From the NCBI GenBank assembly GCA_934402055.1, contig CAKRTC010000014.1, positions 1 to 45,592 of the forward strand: a DNA stretch of 45,592 bases. The letters run 5' to 3'. The notes below the pieces were generated by a model that had not been told where the DNA came from, did not search any database, and saw nothing but the letters and a program-made list of their open reading frames with translations. The DNA is from an uncultured Lachnospiraceae bacterium. Lineage in GTDB: Bacteria > Bacillota > Clostridia > Lachnospirales > Lachnospiraceae. Both the position numbers and the translations under genes were made by a program. Shown in pieces: positions 14,788 to 22,973 of the stretch (position 1 is its first letter; each line of letters starts with the position of its first letter).

Positions 14788-16578
14788 TCATATGACTTCT
14801 CCTTTATAATAGTGATCATCGATCAGCTCGCGTTTCATAATGAGCACATAAAATACTCTGCCGTAGTAGCTGTTGTCTACTATCCTGCCGTGGTCGAATA
14901 CCTTGATATGAGAGCCGTCTCTTCTCACAAGTGTAAAGCTTACATAATCATTGCAATCCGAATTATCGGCATTGATCTGTCTCCAGATGCTTTCTTCAAT
15001 ATCCTTTTGCTCGGATTCCTTGATGAGATTACGGAAGCTGCGTCCGGTATATGCAAAGAATTCCTCCATATCATTGCAGCCGGCAAGCTTGATCATTTCA
15101 TTGTTTGCAAACAGCAGTTCATCATCATTCGGATCTGCCTTGTAGATAAGGAAAGCTCCCGGAAGATGTGCCGAGACATCCTTAAGCGCAAAGCCCAGCT
15201 GAGTCCTTATCTCGTCAAGACCTTTCTCATATATGGCACAGCCGTTTTTACCTCTCAGCTTGACCTCATATAGTGCTACATCCGCATGTCGCAGGAGTTC
15301 TTCTCTTGTTCCTGCCTGCTTAGGATATTCCGCATATCCGAGTGAGATGGTGAAGCTATGCTGCTCCCCATTATGTAAAAAGCTCTTATGCAGCTTTGTG
15401 AACTCATTCAGCTTGTCATGAGCACTTTTACCGGTCTGATTCGGAAGAAGTACAACAAACTCATCGCCTCCGTTTCTTCCTATTACGGCATTCATCGGGA
15501 AATATTCCTTCATATAAGAAGCAAGGCTTCGCAGTGCCTCATCTCCTGTCTCATGCCCGTACATATCATTGATAAACTTAAAATCATCGATATCAAGTTC
15601 GGCAACAATGCAGTTTTTATCCGGATTAATTTTCAAGTATTTTTTTAATGCCTTATCAAATCCGCTTCGATTATAGATTCCTGTTAATTTATCTGTTTCT
15701 GCCCTAAGTTTAAAATGTTTCCTTCTGTCTTCTAATAAGAGTGCCGTGAACGTAAGTGCAACAAGAAGTATCAGGATCACGTTGCCGCCGAATAATACGA
15801 TCTTCCCTAAACCGTCTTTATCACCTATCCATCCATCATTCTGTGTTATCTGCAATTCCCAGGTATCTCCGTCTACGGTAAAATGATATTTGACAGGATC
15901 GATCAATTCCACGCCTGAGTTGTATATCTCCACATATTCATCATCCCAAGGAGCAAGTGTCTTAAGCAGCATATAGTCATATCCGAAGCCCTCCAAGGCC
16001 TTCAATGATTCCGAAAATATATCCGGAACGCGGATGATCACTACAGTGAAGCCCCAGAACTCTCTTGTACCGTTTTTATTCAAGAATACAGGATTACGTA
16101 CTGCGATCCCTCTTCCTCCCTGCTTTAACTCAAACGGTCCCTGCATGACAGGAATGTCATGTTCCATAGCATAAGCTGCATATCTGCTCCTTACTTCATC
16201 ATTAAAGAGATCTATCTTACCTGCTTCATTGCCTTTCTCGGGATATATATCGGTAACTACACCTGCCGGCGCAAGCTGAATACTCTGGATCGAATCATTC
16301 ATGAGATTTGCGGCTATCTCATCAAATTTATCACAGCTTCCGTCTTCACTGATGATGATCTGCTCCAAGGTATCTGTAATATGTGTTCCGGTTTTGATAT
16401 CTTCAATGATCCTATCCGAATATGCCATTGCATTTACTTCGGAAAAGCCTCTGCGTGCCTCGGCCTCACGTTGACCGATATTATTTAGAGTAATTCCTAT
16501 CAATATACTTCCGAGCAGTATCTCTGCAATCGGTAATACCAACAGCTTTATATATCTATTATTTTTCTCATTATTCAT
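14788..16578 (-). CDS. Membrane-bound CHASE-GGDEF-PAS protein, probable diguanylate cyclase
   Basis: 596 residues: helix TM1 (about 10-32), an extracytoplasmic CHASE-type sensor (about 60-250; GPFELKQGGRGIAVRNPVF is the recognisable stretch), TM2 (about 256-279), a GGDEF domain (about 293-446) with intact GGDEF near residue 370, and a C-terminal PAS-like domain (about 455-585). It should make cyclic di-GMP in response to an extracellular cue. No RxxD inhibitory site is seen ahead of GGDEF. The ATG giving MNNEKNNRY is chosen because GGAAG precedes it; the frame continues 40 codons upstream without a ribosome site. Having PAS after GGDEF is less usual than before it. Confidence 0.88.
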   Translation of the reverse strand: MNNEKNNRYIKLLVLPIAEILLGSILIGITLNNIGQREAEARRGFSEVNAMAYSDRIIEDIKTGTHITDTLEQIIISEDGSCDKFDEIAANLMNDSIQSIQLAPAGVVTDIYPEKGNEAGKIDLFNDEVRSRYAAYAMEHDIPVMQGPFELKQGGRGIAVRNPVFLNKNGTREFWGFTVVIIRVPDIFSESLKALEGFGYDYMLLKTLAPWDDEYVEIYNSGVELIDPVKYHFTVDGDTWELQITQNDGWIGDKDGLGKIVLFGGNVILILLVALTFTALLLEDRRKHFKLRAETDKLTGIYNRSGFDKALKKYLKINPDKNCIVAELDIDDFKFINDMYGHETGDEALRSLASYMKEYFPMNAVIGRNGGDEFVVLLPNQTGKSAHDKLNEFTKLHKSFLHNGEQHSFTISLGYAEYPKQAGTREELLRHADVALYEVKLRGKNGCAIYEKGLDEIRTQLGFALKDVSAHLPGAFLIYKADPNDDELLFANNEMIKLAGCNDMEEFFAYTGRSFRNLIKESEQKDIEESIWRQINADNSDCNDYVSFTLVRRDGSHIKVFDHGRIVDNSYYGRVFYVLIMKRELIDDHYYKGEVI

Positions 16579-16698
16579 TGATACGGACTTCCGTTTTGAC
16601 AGCTTAATATATAGATTATAACTCTTATCCGGTATGACAAATAACACAAAGTCTTCCTTGTATATAAAAAAGGGCAGTATGTCAAACCGCATATTCAC

Positions 16699-16755
16699 TT
16701 ATCGATTAATTACGGATCGCTTCGTACTTCGTACTCCGGCTTTAATCGATAAAAA
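16699..16755 (-). repeat. Palindromic repeat, copy C (shorter core)
   Basis: Arms TTATCGATTAATTACGGA (16699-16716) and TCCGGCTTTAATCGATAAA are kept, but the core of copies A and B is replaced by GCTTCGTACTTCGTAC. It again abuts a minus-strand terminator stem (16756-16781). Confidence 0.8.
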
Positions 16756-16781
16756 GACAGCAAACTTTAACATCTGCCGCC
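16751..16781 (-). terminator. Terminator of the HAD phosphatase gene
   Basis: On the minus strand GGCGGCA (16775-16781) pairs, with two G-U pairs, with TGCTGTC (16756-16762), followed by five T contributed by repeat copy C. It lies 94 nt after the stop. Confidence 0.6.
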
Positions 16782-16875
16782 TTCTTTTATGCTTTTATCA
16801 ACGAAATATTAAGTTAAAACGATCAAACTGCTGCGTGCGATACAACAATTATAAAATGCCGTGTACCCTCGCTGC

Positions 16876-17685
16876 TCACGCCTTCTTCTTTCTTGCAAGA
16901 CCCGGAATATCACCGACACCGTTCAGCACCATGCTTGGGCGATATGCGTAGGTACTGAGTGTCTCTCTAGTAGAAACACCTGAAAGTACCAGTACCGTAG
17001 ACATGCCGCTCTCCATGCCGGAAATGACATCTGTATCCATACGGTCTCCGATCATTACCGCTTCCGCAGAATGGCAGCCAAGCTTACGAAGTCCGGTACG
17101 CATCATCAACGGATTGGGCTTGCCACAGAAATAAGCCTTCTTACCTGTTGCTATCTCGATAGGTGCGATCAATGCACCGCAGGCAGGCGCGATTCCGTTC
17201 TCGATAGGGCCGGATACATCTGAGTTTGCACCGATAAGCTTGGCTCCGCCCATTACCAGATTGGTCGCCTTGGTAAGAGTATCGAGCGAATAGGTACGTC
17301 CCTCACCTACTATAACAAAGTCTGGATTGACATCATTCATAGTCATGCCTGCATCATAGAGGGCGTTTAAGAGTCCTGCCTCTCCTATTGCAAAGACGGA
17401 ACAGCCCGGTGCCTGCTGCTTAAGAAAGGCTGCCGTTGCCAGTGCGCTGGTATAAAAATGCTCCTCCGATACATCAAGTCCCATACGTGCAAGCTTCTGG
17501 TTAAGCTCTCTCGGAGTATAACCGCTGTTATTGGTAAGGAAGAGATACTCCTTTTTCTCATCCTGCATCCACTTTATGAATTCACGTACTCCCGGAAGAA
17601 TATGATTGCCGTGATAGATAACACCGTCCATATCACAGATGAAGCCCTTGATCGCATTGAAATCAATATTTGTAAAATGTTCCAT
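16876..17685 (-). CDS. HAD-IIA family sugar-phosphatase-like hydrolase
   Basis: 269 residues of the NagD/AraL-type HAD subfamily IIA. Motif I DMDGVIYHG, motif II FLTNNSG, the cap domain, a motif III Lys in FCGKPNPLMM, and motif IV MIGDRMDTD are all present. Members dephosphorylate small phosphometabolites in the cytosol; the substrate is unknown. The ATG giving MEHFTNID is favoured, with AAAGG eight bases ahead; the frame reaches a GTG at 17721. It is a monocistronic unit. The stretch 17686-17800 contains a TATAAT on the minus strand but no convincing -35. Confidence 0.92.
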   Translation of the reverse strand: MEHFTNIDFNAIKGFICDMDGVIYHGNHILPGVREFIKWMQDEKKEYLFLTNNSGYTPRELNQKLARMGLDVSEEHFYTSALATAAFLKQQAPGCSVFAIGEAGLLNALYDAGMTMNDVNPDFVIVGEGRTYSLDTLTKATNLVMGGAKLIGANSDVSGPIENGIAPACGALIAPIEIATGKKAYFCGKPNPLMMRTGLRKLGCHSAEAVMIGDRMDTDVISGMESGMSTVLVLSGVSTRETLSTYAYRPSMVLNGVGDIPGLARKKKA

Positions 17686-17799
17686 AGCATCTGCCTTTCG
17701 TATATATTTCCTAATTTCCACCCGTATAATTTGTCACTCTTTACATTATATACATAACATGCCGGAATTGTACGTTCAATACATTATGACAGATTTTAC

Positions 17800-18016
17800 T
17801 TAATATTCACATGATCTTAGCCGCATATACAAATCAGCGCTCAATCCGATCTCCCCTGACATAGACTTTGATGTTGTATCCTTCATCTTAGCGGTCATTT
17901 TGCCACTTAAAAAAATGTGAAAAGTGCAAGTGCCTGCTATCACTAGCTCAAGTAAGCATCCATCGGAACGCTTTTGAGAGAATCTCTTCATCTAAATACA
18001 CTAAACTTCTAAACAT
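17800..18016 (-). pseudogene. Decayed small gene, two out-of-frame pieces
   Basis: A 22-codon ORF (17948-18016) begins at an ATG with a strong GAGAGGAA site and reads MFRSLVYLDEEILSK before a TGA. A second, overlapping frame (17800-17991) stays open for 63 codons and ends SGEIGLSADLYMRLRSCEY. The first piece resembles openings of DUF6414-type proteins, which have a YLDE-like start, so this may be a frameshifted and truncated member. It lies just downstream of the Abi-alpha gene in the same orientation, and would be a dead or very short last gene of the defence block. Family assignment is tentative. Confidence 0.35.
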
Positions 18017-18050
18017 GCACATTCCTCTCTACAATTTGTTAAGAACAAAA

Positions 18051-18830
18051 CTATTCTTTAAGGCATATTTCAAAAAAAGAATTAGCTAAAGCTGTTTTCC
18101 TTATTATTTTTTTAGTTTCTTGCACTTTTCCAACATTCATTTGCTCCAACTGCTCTCGATTTTCCTTATAAGCACTTGTATTTCTTATCATCTCGTAAAT
18201 ACTGTCTTCCGCATAATTTATTCCATATGGTATTTCAATCAATCCCATTCTTTCAAGATTGTCAATCGCCACAGCCACTTTATCATACGAAAAACAAGTA
18301 ATCCACGAAAAATTATATCTATAACTAATCGAACCCTTTTCAGTTATAATGGATAAATCTATTAATGGAGTACTCGACGAATTAAAAACTCCATCAAGAA
18401 TAGCCGCGTCTCTTGGTGCCATCTGCTTTATCAACTCAATAAATGCGGGATGAACATTATCCTTTTCATCAGCGTTCATAGCTTTTGCCAAAAGATTAGC
18501 ATACATATTTCTTAATTCTTCGCTATCCATAGAATAAGAAATCGCTTGTAACGCAGGCACAGCAACATACGCTTCTGGAGTAACGATTTTCTCTTGATCT
18601 ATATTTCTAAGCTTTATTTCTAGTAACTTTTCAGTCTCTGCAAAACTATACTCTCGTTCGGCAATCCATTTTCTAAGTGGCAGCAACGCAGCATTTATAG
18701 TCTTAGGTAACAATGAAAGTGTTTTCCCGGATTCTTGTACTACTGGTTTCAACCCATCATCATACAATTCAGGAACTATCTTTATTGCCTCATCAGTTCC
18801 ATCTAGTATTTTATTTTCACCCATTTCCAT
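18051..18830 (-). CDS. Abi-alpha (DUF4393) family protein
   Basis: 259 residues. The family core is recognisable: LYDDGLKPVVQESGKTL, a NAALLPLRKWI segment, RNIDQEKIVTPEAYVAVPAL, and ELRNMYANLLAKAMNADEKD followed by NVHPAFIELIKQMAPRDAAIL. The C-terminal third looks like a winged-helix fold. DUF4393 is associated with abortive phage infection, but its biochemical activity is not established. I use the ATG at 18830 because AGGAGG stands just before it; the frame extends nine codons further. It follows the restriction enzyme gene by 40 nt and is probably cotranscribed with it. The base composition is clearly AT-rich compared with core genes nearby. Confidence 0.82.
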   Translation of the reverse strand: MEMGENKILDGTDEAIKIVPELYDDGLKPVVQESGKTLSLLPKTINAALLPLRKWIAEREYSFAETEKLLEIKLRNIDQEKIVTPEAYVAVPALQAISYSMDSEELRNMYANLLAKAMNADEKDNVHPAFIELIKQMAPRDAAILDGVFNSSSTPLIDLSIITEKGSISYRYNFSWITCFSYDKVAVAIDNLERMGLIEIPYGINYAEDSIYEMIRNTSAYKENREQLEQMNVGKVQETKKIIRKTALANSFFEICLKE

Positions 18831-18870
18831 TTTTCCTCCTAAACCAAACATTTTCATATGCTCTCTACCA

Positions 18871-19773
18871 TTATTTAATACTTTTTATTCCTTTAGCATA
18901 CTCATATATCCTTTTTAAGGCATTTTCGTCAGCCTCAACCGTAACATTGCCAGCGACTTTCGAAAATCCATTATATGTACTAAATCCAAGCAAATACACA
19001 GCTAATGCCATTGCCAAGTTTTCATCATCCGTGTTCATCTGCTTTGCAATCCTACGAAGTTCACTCATCACAGAATCATGTGGTACTTTGACATCTTCTC
19101 CACCTTCATTAACCACCTTTTCAATAACATTAGGTAGAACCATGCACATCTTATAGAACGCATCTTCTTGTCCTGTTACAAGAGCATAGAACTGATCTAA
19201 GCTAACTCTACGAATTTTCTTATGTGAAACACTCTTCCCATCAACTGTAGTAGACCACTTAATGTTCTGTGACTTCTTCGCTATTGCCTCAACCAAAAAG
19301 CAGGCACAATCGTCATCATCTAATAACTGGCTCTGCATCTTTATATACGTCTTACCTGCCGCAGAAGAATTCATGGTATTATGCTTATTTTTCATTTCCA
19401 CATAAACAGTATGAACCACATCTCCTTCTGGAAGAGTTATTCCTTTTGGTACTTGAAAAATAACATCCCAACCACCTTCTGTTCCGTTATCAGGAACATG
19501 ACAATTACTTATATACTGAAAAATCCTCTGATGAAAATATCCAATGTCATTGTTATTAGATTTATCTCTTTGTCTAAAAATCTCATTTCCAACAATTTCA
19601 TCCCATGATGTCTGATATACAGTTTTATCGAATATCATTTTAATTGGATCAACAATATTCTTGTTGAAACGAACTATGTCAAACGACTCCAGTTTCTCAC
19701 CATATTTATCAATAGTATCCTTTACATGATTTGTAAAATCTTTTTCTGAAATAAAAGATAACCTCCAACTCAT
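18871..19773 (-). CDS. Eco47II-family type II restriction endonuclease
   Basis: 300 residues matching the Eco47II restriction family along most of the length: FISEKDFTNHVKDTIDKYGE, NKNIVDPIKMIFDK, QRDKSNNNDIGYFHQRIFQY, then WDVIF and VEMKNKHNTMNSS. The Asp and the Glu-x-Lys of these last two form the expected PD-(D/E)XK centre. Family members cut GGNCC; that specificity here is inferred only. The start codon overlaps the methyltransferase stop by one base (TAATG), so translation is coupled and the nuclease follows its methylase. Confidence 0.9.
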   Translation of the reverse strand: MSWRLSFISEKDFTNHVKDTIDKYGEKLESFDIVRFNKNIVDPIKMIFDKTVYQTSWDEIVGNEIFRQRDKSNNNDIGYFHQRIFQYISNCHVPDNGTEGGWDVIFQVPKGITLPEGDVVHTVYVEMKNKHNTMNSSAAGKTYIKMQSQLLDDDDCACFLVEAIAKKSQNIKWSTTVDGKSVSHKKIRRVSLDQFYALVTGQEDAFYKMCMVLPNVIEKVVNEGGEDVKVPHDSVMSELRRIAKQMNTDDENLAMALAVYLLGFSTYNGFSKVAGNVTVEADENALKRIYEYAKGIKSIK

Positions 19774-20999
19774 TAATCTTTTTCTCCTTCCAACGCTTCA
19801 TATATCATATTTGCTACTTCGTATCCGAGATTAACCGGAACCGCATTTCCTACCTGCTTGTACTGTGACATAACCTTCCCGCAAAACTTCCAACTATCTG
19901 GAAAAGATTGGCACCTTGCATTCTCTCTAACTGTGAAAGGTCTTGCCTCCAAAGGATGACATCTTTCAGTTTGCTTTTGTGATGGCGAAGTAAGCACCGT
20001 TAAAGAAGGCTCATCCATAGATAACCTCCTTAAAATTCCAGTTCTTCCTCCTTCCATATCCCAACAACTCTTCATATATGCTTTTGCTAATTCCGGATCT
20101 ATGTCTCTCCAATATCCACCGGCAGGTACAAGTTCAAAAAGCTTACGCTTATTCTCTCCATATGGCACGCCAATACTCTCCGGAACACTTACTAATATAT
20201 CCCTAAGTATAGGTTTATACTCATGAGCCTCTGGGAATTCAAATGTTATTTTTTCTTTTAAGTCCTTACGGATACCTATAGTGATAAGACGTTCTCTCTT
20301 TTGAGCAACACCATAATCCCATGCATTTAATACCTGCTTTTGAATGTCATATCCTGCATTCTCAAAAATCTCAAGCATAGTCTGATATGTCTTACCATGA
20401 TCATGTGTCAACAGTCCCCTGACATTTTCAAATAAAAACATCTTCGGCTGTAATTTTTCAAGAAAGATAGCATAATGATAAAACAATGTTCCCCTTGCAT
20501 CTTCAAGACCCAATCTTTTACCTGCGTATGAAAAAGCCTGACATGGTGCTCCACCAGACAGTAAATCTAATTCACCTTTCTTTATTCCAAAGAAATCTTC
20601 CAAATCCAGTTTGGAAATATTAGCTATATCGTCACAAATAACTCTCCAATTAGGACGATTCTTCTTTAACGTATCGCAAGCATCTCTATCAAATTCAATC
20701 AATCCGATTGTATTAAATCCAGCTTCTTCCACACCTAATGCTAATCCTCCAGCACCTGCAAATAATTCAATTGTTGAAAATCTTTTTTCTTTAACTGGAT
20801 ACACTATATTATAAAATGTATTTTGCATATTCCGCCTAACACGACGAGGATCATTTGGTTTTTCTGTGCTATCAGGGATTAACCATGTATTTCCTTTTAA
20901 AACAGCACCCTCTATCCTTCCTTCACCACACAAGCGAGTAATTCTTCTTCTAGAAACACTCCATTTTTCAGCCATTTCAGTAGTCGTTGCAAAACCCAT
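19773..20999 (-). CDS. DNA cytosine-5 methyltransferase with N-terminal helix-turn-helix
   Basis: 408 residues. Residues 1-50 form a MerR/excisionase-like helix-turn-helix (MAEKWSVSRRRITRLCGEGR, then KGNTWLIP). The C5-methylase core follows: motif I TIELFAGAGGLALGVEEAGF, motif IV GGAPCQAFSYAG with the catalytic Cys, motif VI FLFENVRG, motif VIII QKRERLITIG, a target-recognition region at about 260-330, and motif X QVGNAVPVNLGYE. It protects host DNA against the adjacent Eco47II-type nuclease. GGAGG precedes the chosen ATG; earlier in-frame starts lack such a site. The fused DNA-binding domain suggests autoregulation of the unit. Confidence 0.9.
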   Translation of the reverse strand: MGFATTTEMAEKWSVSRRRITRLCGEGRIEGAVLKGNTWLIPDSTEKPNDPRRVRRNMQNTFYNIVYPVKEKRFSTIELFAGAGGLALGVEEAGFNTIGLIEFDRDACDTLKKNRPNWRVICDDIANISKLDLEDFFGIKKGELDLLSGGAPCQAFSYAGKRLGLEDARGTLFYHYAIFLEKLQPKMFLFENVRGLLTHDHGKTYQTMLEIFENAGYDIQKQVLNAWDYGVAQKRERLITIGIRKDLKEKITFEFPEAHEYKPILRDILVSVPESIGVPYGENKRKLFELVPAGGYWRDIDPELAKAYMKSCWDMEGGRTGILRRLSMDEPSLTVLTSPSQKQTERCHPLEARPFTVRENARCQSFPDSWKFCGKVMSQYKQVGNAVPVNLGYEVANMIYEALEGEKD

Positions 21000-21305
21000 A
21001 TCTACCTCCATATAACAAAACAAATATTAATATTATATTCCCTTTGCGGTACATTTTCAGCACTTTTTAAAATCAATTTTCAATCACACGATTACTATAT
21101 AAATGGTTAATTATTTGTGGTTTATAGCAATTATCTTTTATCTTATTATGCAATGTGGGTTTATTTAATTCTTTTAGTATATTATCAGCCTCTACATTCT
21201 TATTTATTATCTCCAGCTATTCATTAAACTGATTTCACAGTCAAACAGCTTGCCAACATACCAACTCCTCTCATATCCTTACTATTGATTGCTATCCTCA
21301 TATAA

Positions 21306-21540
21306 TCAGTCTAGTATAGCTCTCGTGTCATATAGAACTGAACTATCCACACGCTTCTTATCTTCAATGTCTCTATTACGAATTAAATAAATATTAATCT
21401 TTTCAAGTCACTCATTTGCTTTCGCTTTTGCAGAATTTTTCTCTCTAATTCCTACTCCTGAACTTCAAGCTTTTGAATCTCCTACTTTAGCATTTCAGTC
21501 TTATATTCAAGTACAGAAAGACGCCCTCACCGATGTCTTA
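21306..21540 (-). pseudogene. Degenerate coding remnant upstream of the methyltransferase
   Basis: The 690-bp AT-rich gap from 21000 to 21682 has no intact gene. On the minus strand one frame reads RLSVLEYKTEMLK, stop, EIQKLEVQE, stop, ELERKILQKRKQMSDLK. It then continues after a frame change as IYLIRNRDIEDKKRVDSSVL to a stop. The pattern is that of a decayed coiled-coil-rich protein. I cannot name the family; a regulator or recombinase tail is possible. Nothing else recognisable is in the gap. Confidence 0.35.
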
Positions 21541-21682
21541 ATTTCTCAATCCACGGTTAATCCATACTTTATACAAATCTTACAGAAATAGGCTCCGTAC
21601 ATTTCCTTTCACTGTTTAGTAGCATTGTCAGTACATTTACAAGATACTTTTTTTTCAAGATTTAGGTGAATCGTTCTTTCCT

Positions 21683-21730
21683 ATAAAAAGAAGATCCCGC
21701 AAGTCCTTGTAAAATAAGGTTTTGCGGGAT
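21683..21730 (-). terminator. Terminator of the glutaminase-less GMP synthase gene
   Basis: On the minus strand ATCCCGCAA (21722-21730) pairs with TTGCGGGAT (21694-21702), with an inner CCTT/AAGG helix, followed by CTTCTTTTT. Confidence 0.88.
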
Positions 21731-21736
21731 GTATTA

Positions 21737-22726
21737 TTATTCAAACTCTACGGTTCCTGTAGGCTTCGGTGTGAAGTCATAGAGTACACGGTTGATGCCC
21801 GGAACCTCGTGAGTGATGCGGTCTGTAATATGAACCATCAGCTCATGAGGTATCTCAGCAACAGTTGCCGTCATAACATCGATAGAGCATACGGCACGAA
21901 CGATACAGCACCACTCAAAGGCACGCTTGCCGTCCTTGATTCCGGTAGATCTGAAATCCGGAACAACGGTGAAATACTGCCATACCTTTTCTGCAAGTCC
22001 GTTCTTATCAAATTCCTCACGGAGGATAGCATCTGACTCACGTACCGCTTCCAGACGATCACGAGTAATGGCACCCGGACAACGAACTCCGAGTCCCGGT
22101 CCCGGGAACGGCTGACGGTAAACCATGCTGTGAGGAAGACCAAGCTCTTCACCTACAACTCTTACCTCATCCTTGAAGAGTATCCTTACAGGCTCTACAA
22201 GCTCAAACTTCATATCCTCCGGAAGTCCACCGGCATTATGATGTGCCTTGATACATTCCTCAGACTCAAGTATATCCGGCCAGATAGTACCCTGTGCAAG
22301 GAACTGTATTCCGTCAAGCTTTCTTGCTTCTTCGGCAAATACCTCGATAAATTCTCCGCCGATGATCTTTCTCTTTGTCTCGGGATCATCAACTCCTGCA
22401 AGCTTATCAAGGAAGCGGTCTGTTGCATCGACATAGATCAGATTGGCATTCATCTGATTACGGAACACTTCAACTACCTGCTCAGGCTCTCCCTTGCGAA
22501 GAAGACCGTGGTTAACATGAACACATACCAGCTGTTTGCCGATTGCCTTGATTAAAAGTGCTGCCACTACAGATGAATCAACTCCTCCGGAAAGTGCAAG
22601 AAGTACCTTCTTGTTACCAACCTGCTCTTTAATCAATGCGATCTGCTCGTCGATGAACGACTTTGCAAGCTCCGGTGTTGTAATTCTCTCCATGTCTGCC
22701 GGACGTCTGATTTCAGCTACGTTCAT
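21737..22726 (-). CDS. GMP synthase ATP-pyrophosphatase subunit without glutaminase domain
   Basis: 329 residues corresponding to the C-terminal two-thirds of GuaA: PP-loop LALSGGVDSSVVAALL, the VNHGLLRKGE and FLAQGTIWPDILES segments, the dimerisation domain RQPFPGPGLGVRCPG and the terminal PKPTGTVEFE. It activates XMP with ATP. The N-terminal class I amidotransferase domain is absent, so it needs free ammonia or a partner amidotransferase, as in archaeal GuaAb; no separate amidotransferase subunit is next to it. A complete GuaA is encoded at 41036-42574, making this a second, divergent copy. The start is fixed by a nine-G tract that serves as ribosome site; the frame extends 12 codons further. 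Confidence 0.9.
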   Translation of the reverse strand: MNVAEIRRPADMERITTPELAKSFIDEQIALIKEQVGNKKVLLALSGGVDSSVVAALLIKAIGKQLVCVHVNHGLLRKGEPEQVVEVFRNQMNANLIYVDATDRFLDKLAGVDDPETKRKIIGGEFIEVFAEEARKLDGIQFLAQGTIWPDILESEECIKAHHNAGGLPEDMKFELVEPVRILFKDEVRVVGEELGLPHSMVYRQPFPGPGLGVRCPGAITRDRLEAVRESDAILREEFDKNGLAEKVWQYFTVVPDFRSTGIKDGKRAFEWCCIVRAVCSIDVMTATVAEIPHELMVHITDRITHEVPGINRVLYDFTPKPTGTVEFE

Positions 22727-22735
22727 TTTAAAATT

Positions 22736-22744
22736 CCCCCCCCC
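22736..22744 (-). promoter_or_regulatory. Nine-G tract as ribosome binding site
   Basis: Nine consecutive C on the plus strand (G on the coding strand) stand nine bases before the ATG of the second GMP synthase gene and are the only Shine-Dalgarno-like sequence there. Homopolymers of this length can change by slippage. Confidence 0.6.
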
Positions 22745-22764
22745 ATTTTGCTTATCAATCACTG

Positions 22765-22839
22765 TTTCTTATTTCAAACTGCTCTCCACAATAAGAAATT
22801 GATGTGAGGATATTATAACATACAATGACGGTATTTAAA
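22765..22839 (-). promoter_or_regulatory. Promoter and leader hairpin of the second GMP synthase gene
   Basis: Minus strand TTTAAA (22834-22839), 16 bp, TATAAT (22812-22817) preceded by TG (extended -10). The leader then contains a 9-bp inverted repeat TTTCTTATT/AATAAGAAA (22765-22798). No known purine riboswitch core was recognised. Confidence 0.5.
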
Positions 22840-22841
22840 GC

Positions 22842-22890
22842 AAAAGAGCCGCGCACCACAAGTATAAAGCATTGGTACGACGACTCTTTT
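22842..22890 (-). terminator. Terminator of the giant secreted-protein gene
   Basis: AAAAGAGTCGT pairs with GCGGCTCTTTT on the minus strand (two G-U pairs), with a further five-pair helix inside. The T-rich 3' arm provides the U-tract. It lies 84 nt after the stop. Confidence 0.7.
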
Positions 22891-22973
22891 ACAGTAAATA
22901 GTATAATTGTTGCTTGTGTTTGCTTAAAGCCGATCCGACAGCTGCTATATGCGGCAGTTCACATTACCTTGCT

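Noticed and set aside
18831..18857. Upstream start of the Abi-alpha gene
   Set aside because: The AGGAGG ribosome site lies inside this stretch, directly before the ATG at 18830.
22765..22798. Purine riboswitch ahead of the second GMP synthase
   Set aside because: Only a simple inverted repeat is present; the conserved loop-loop core of purine aptamers was not found.
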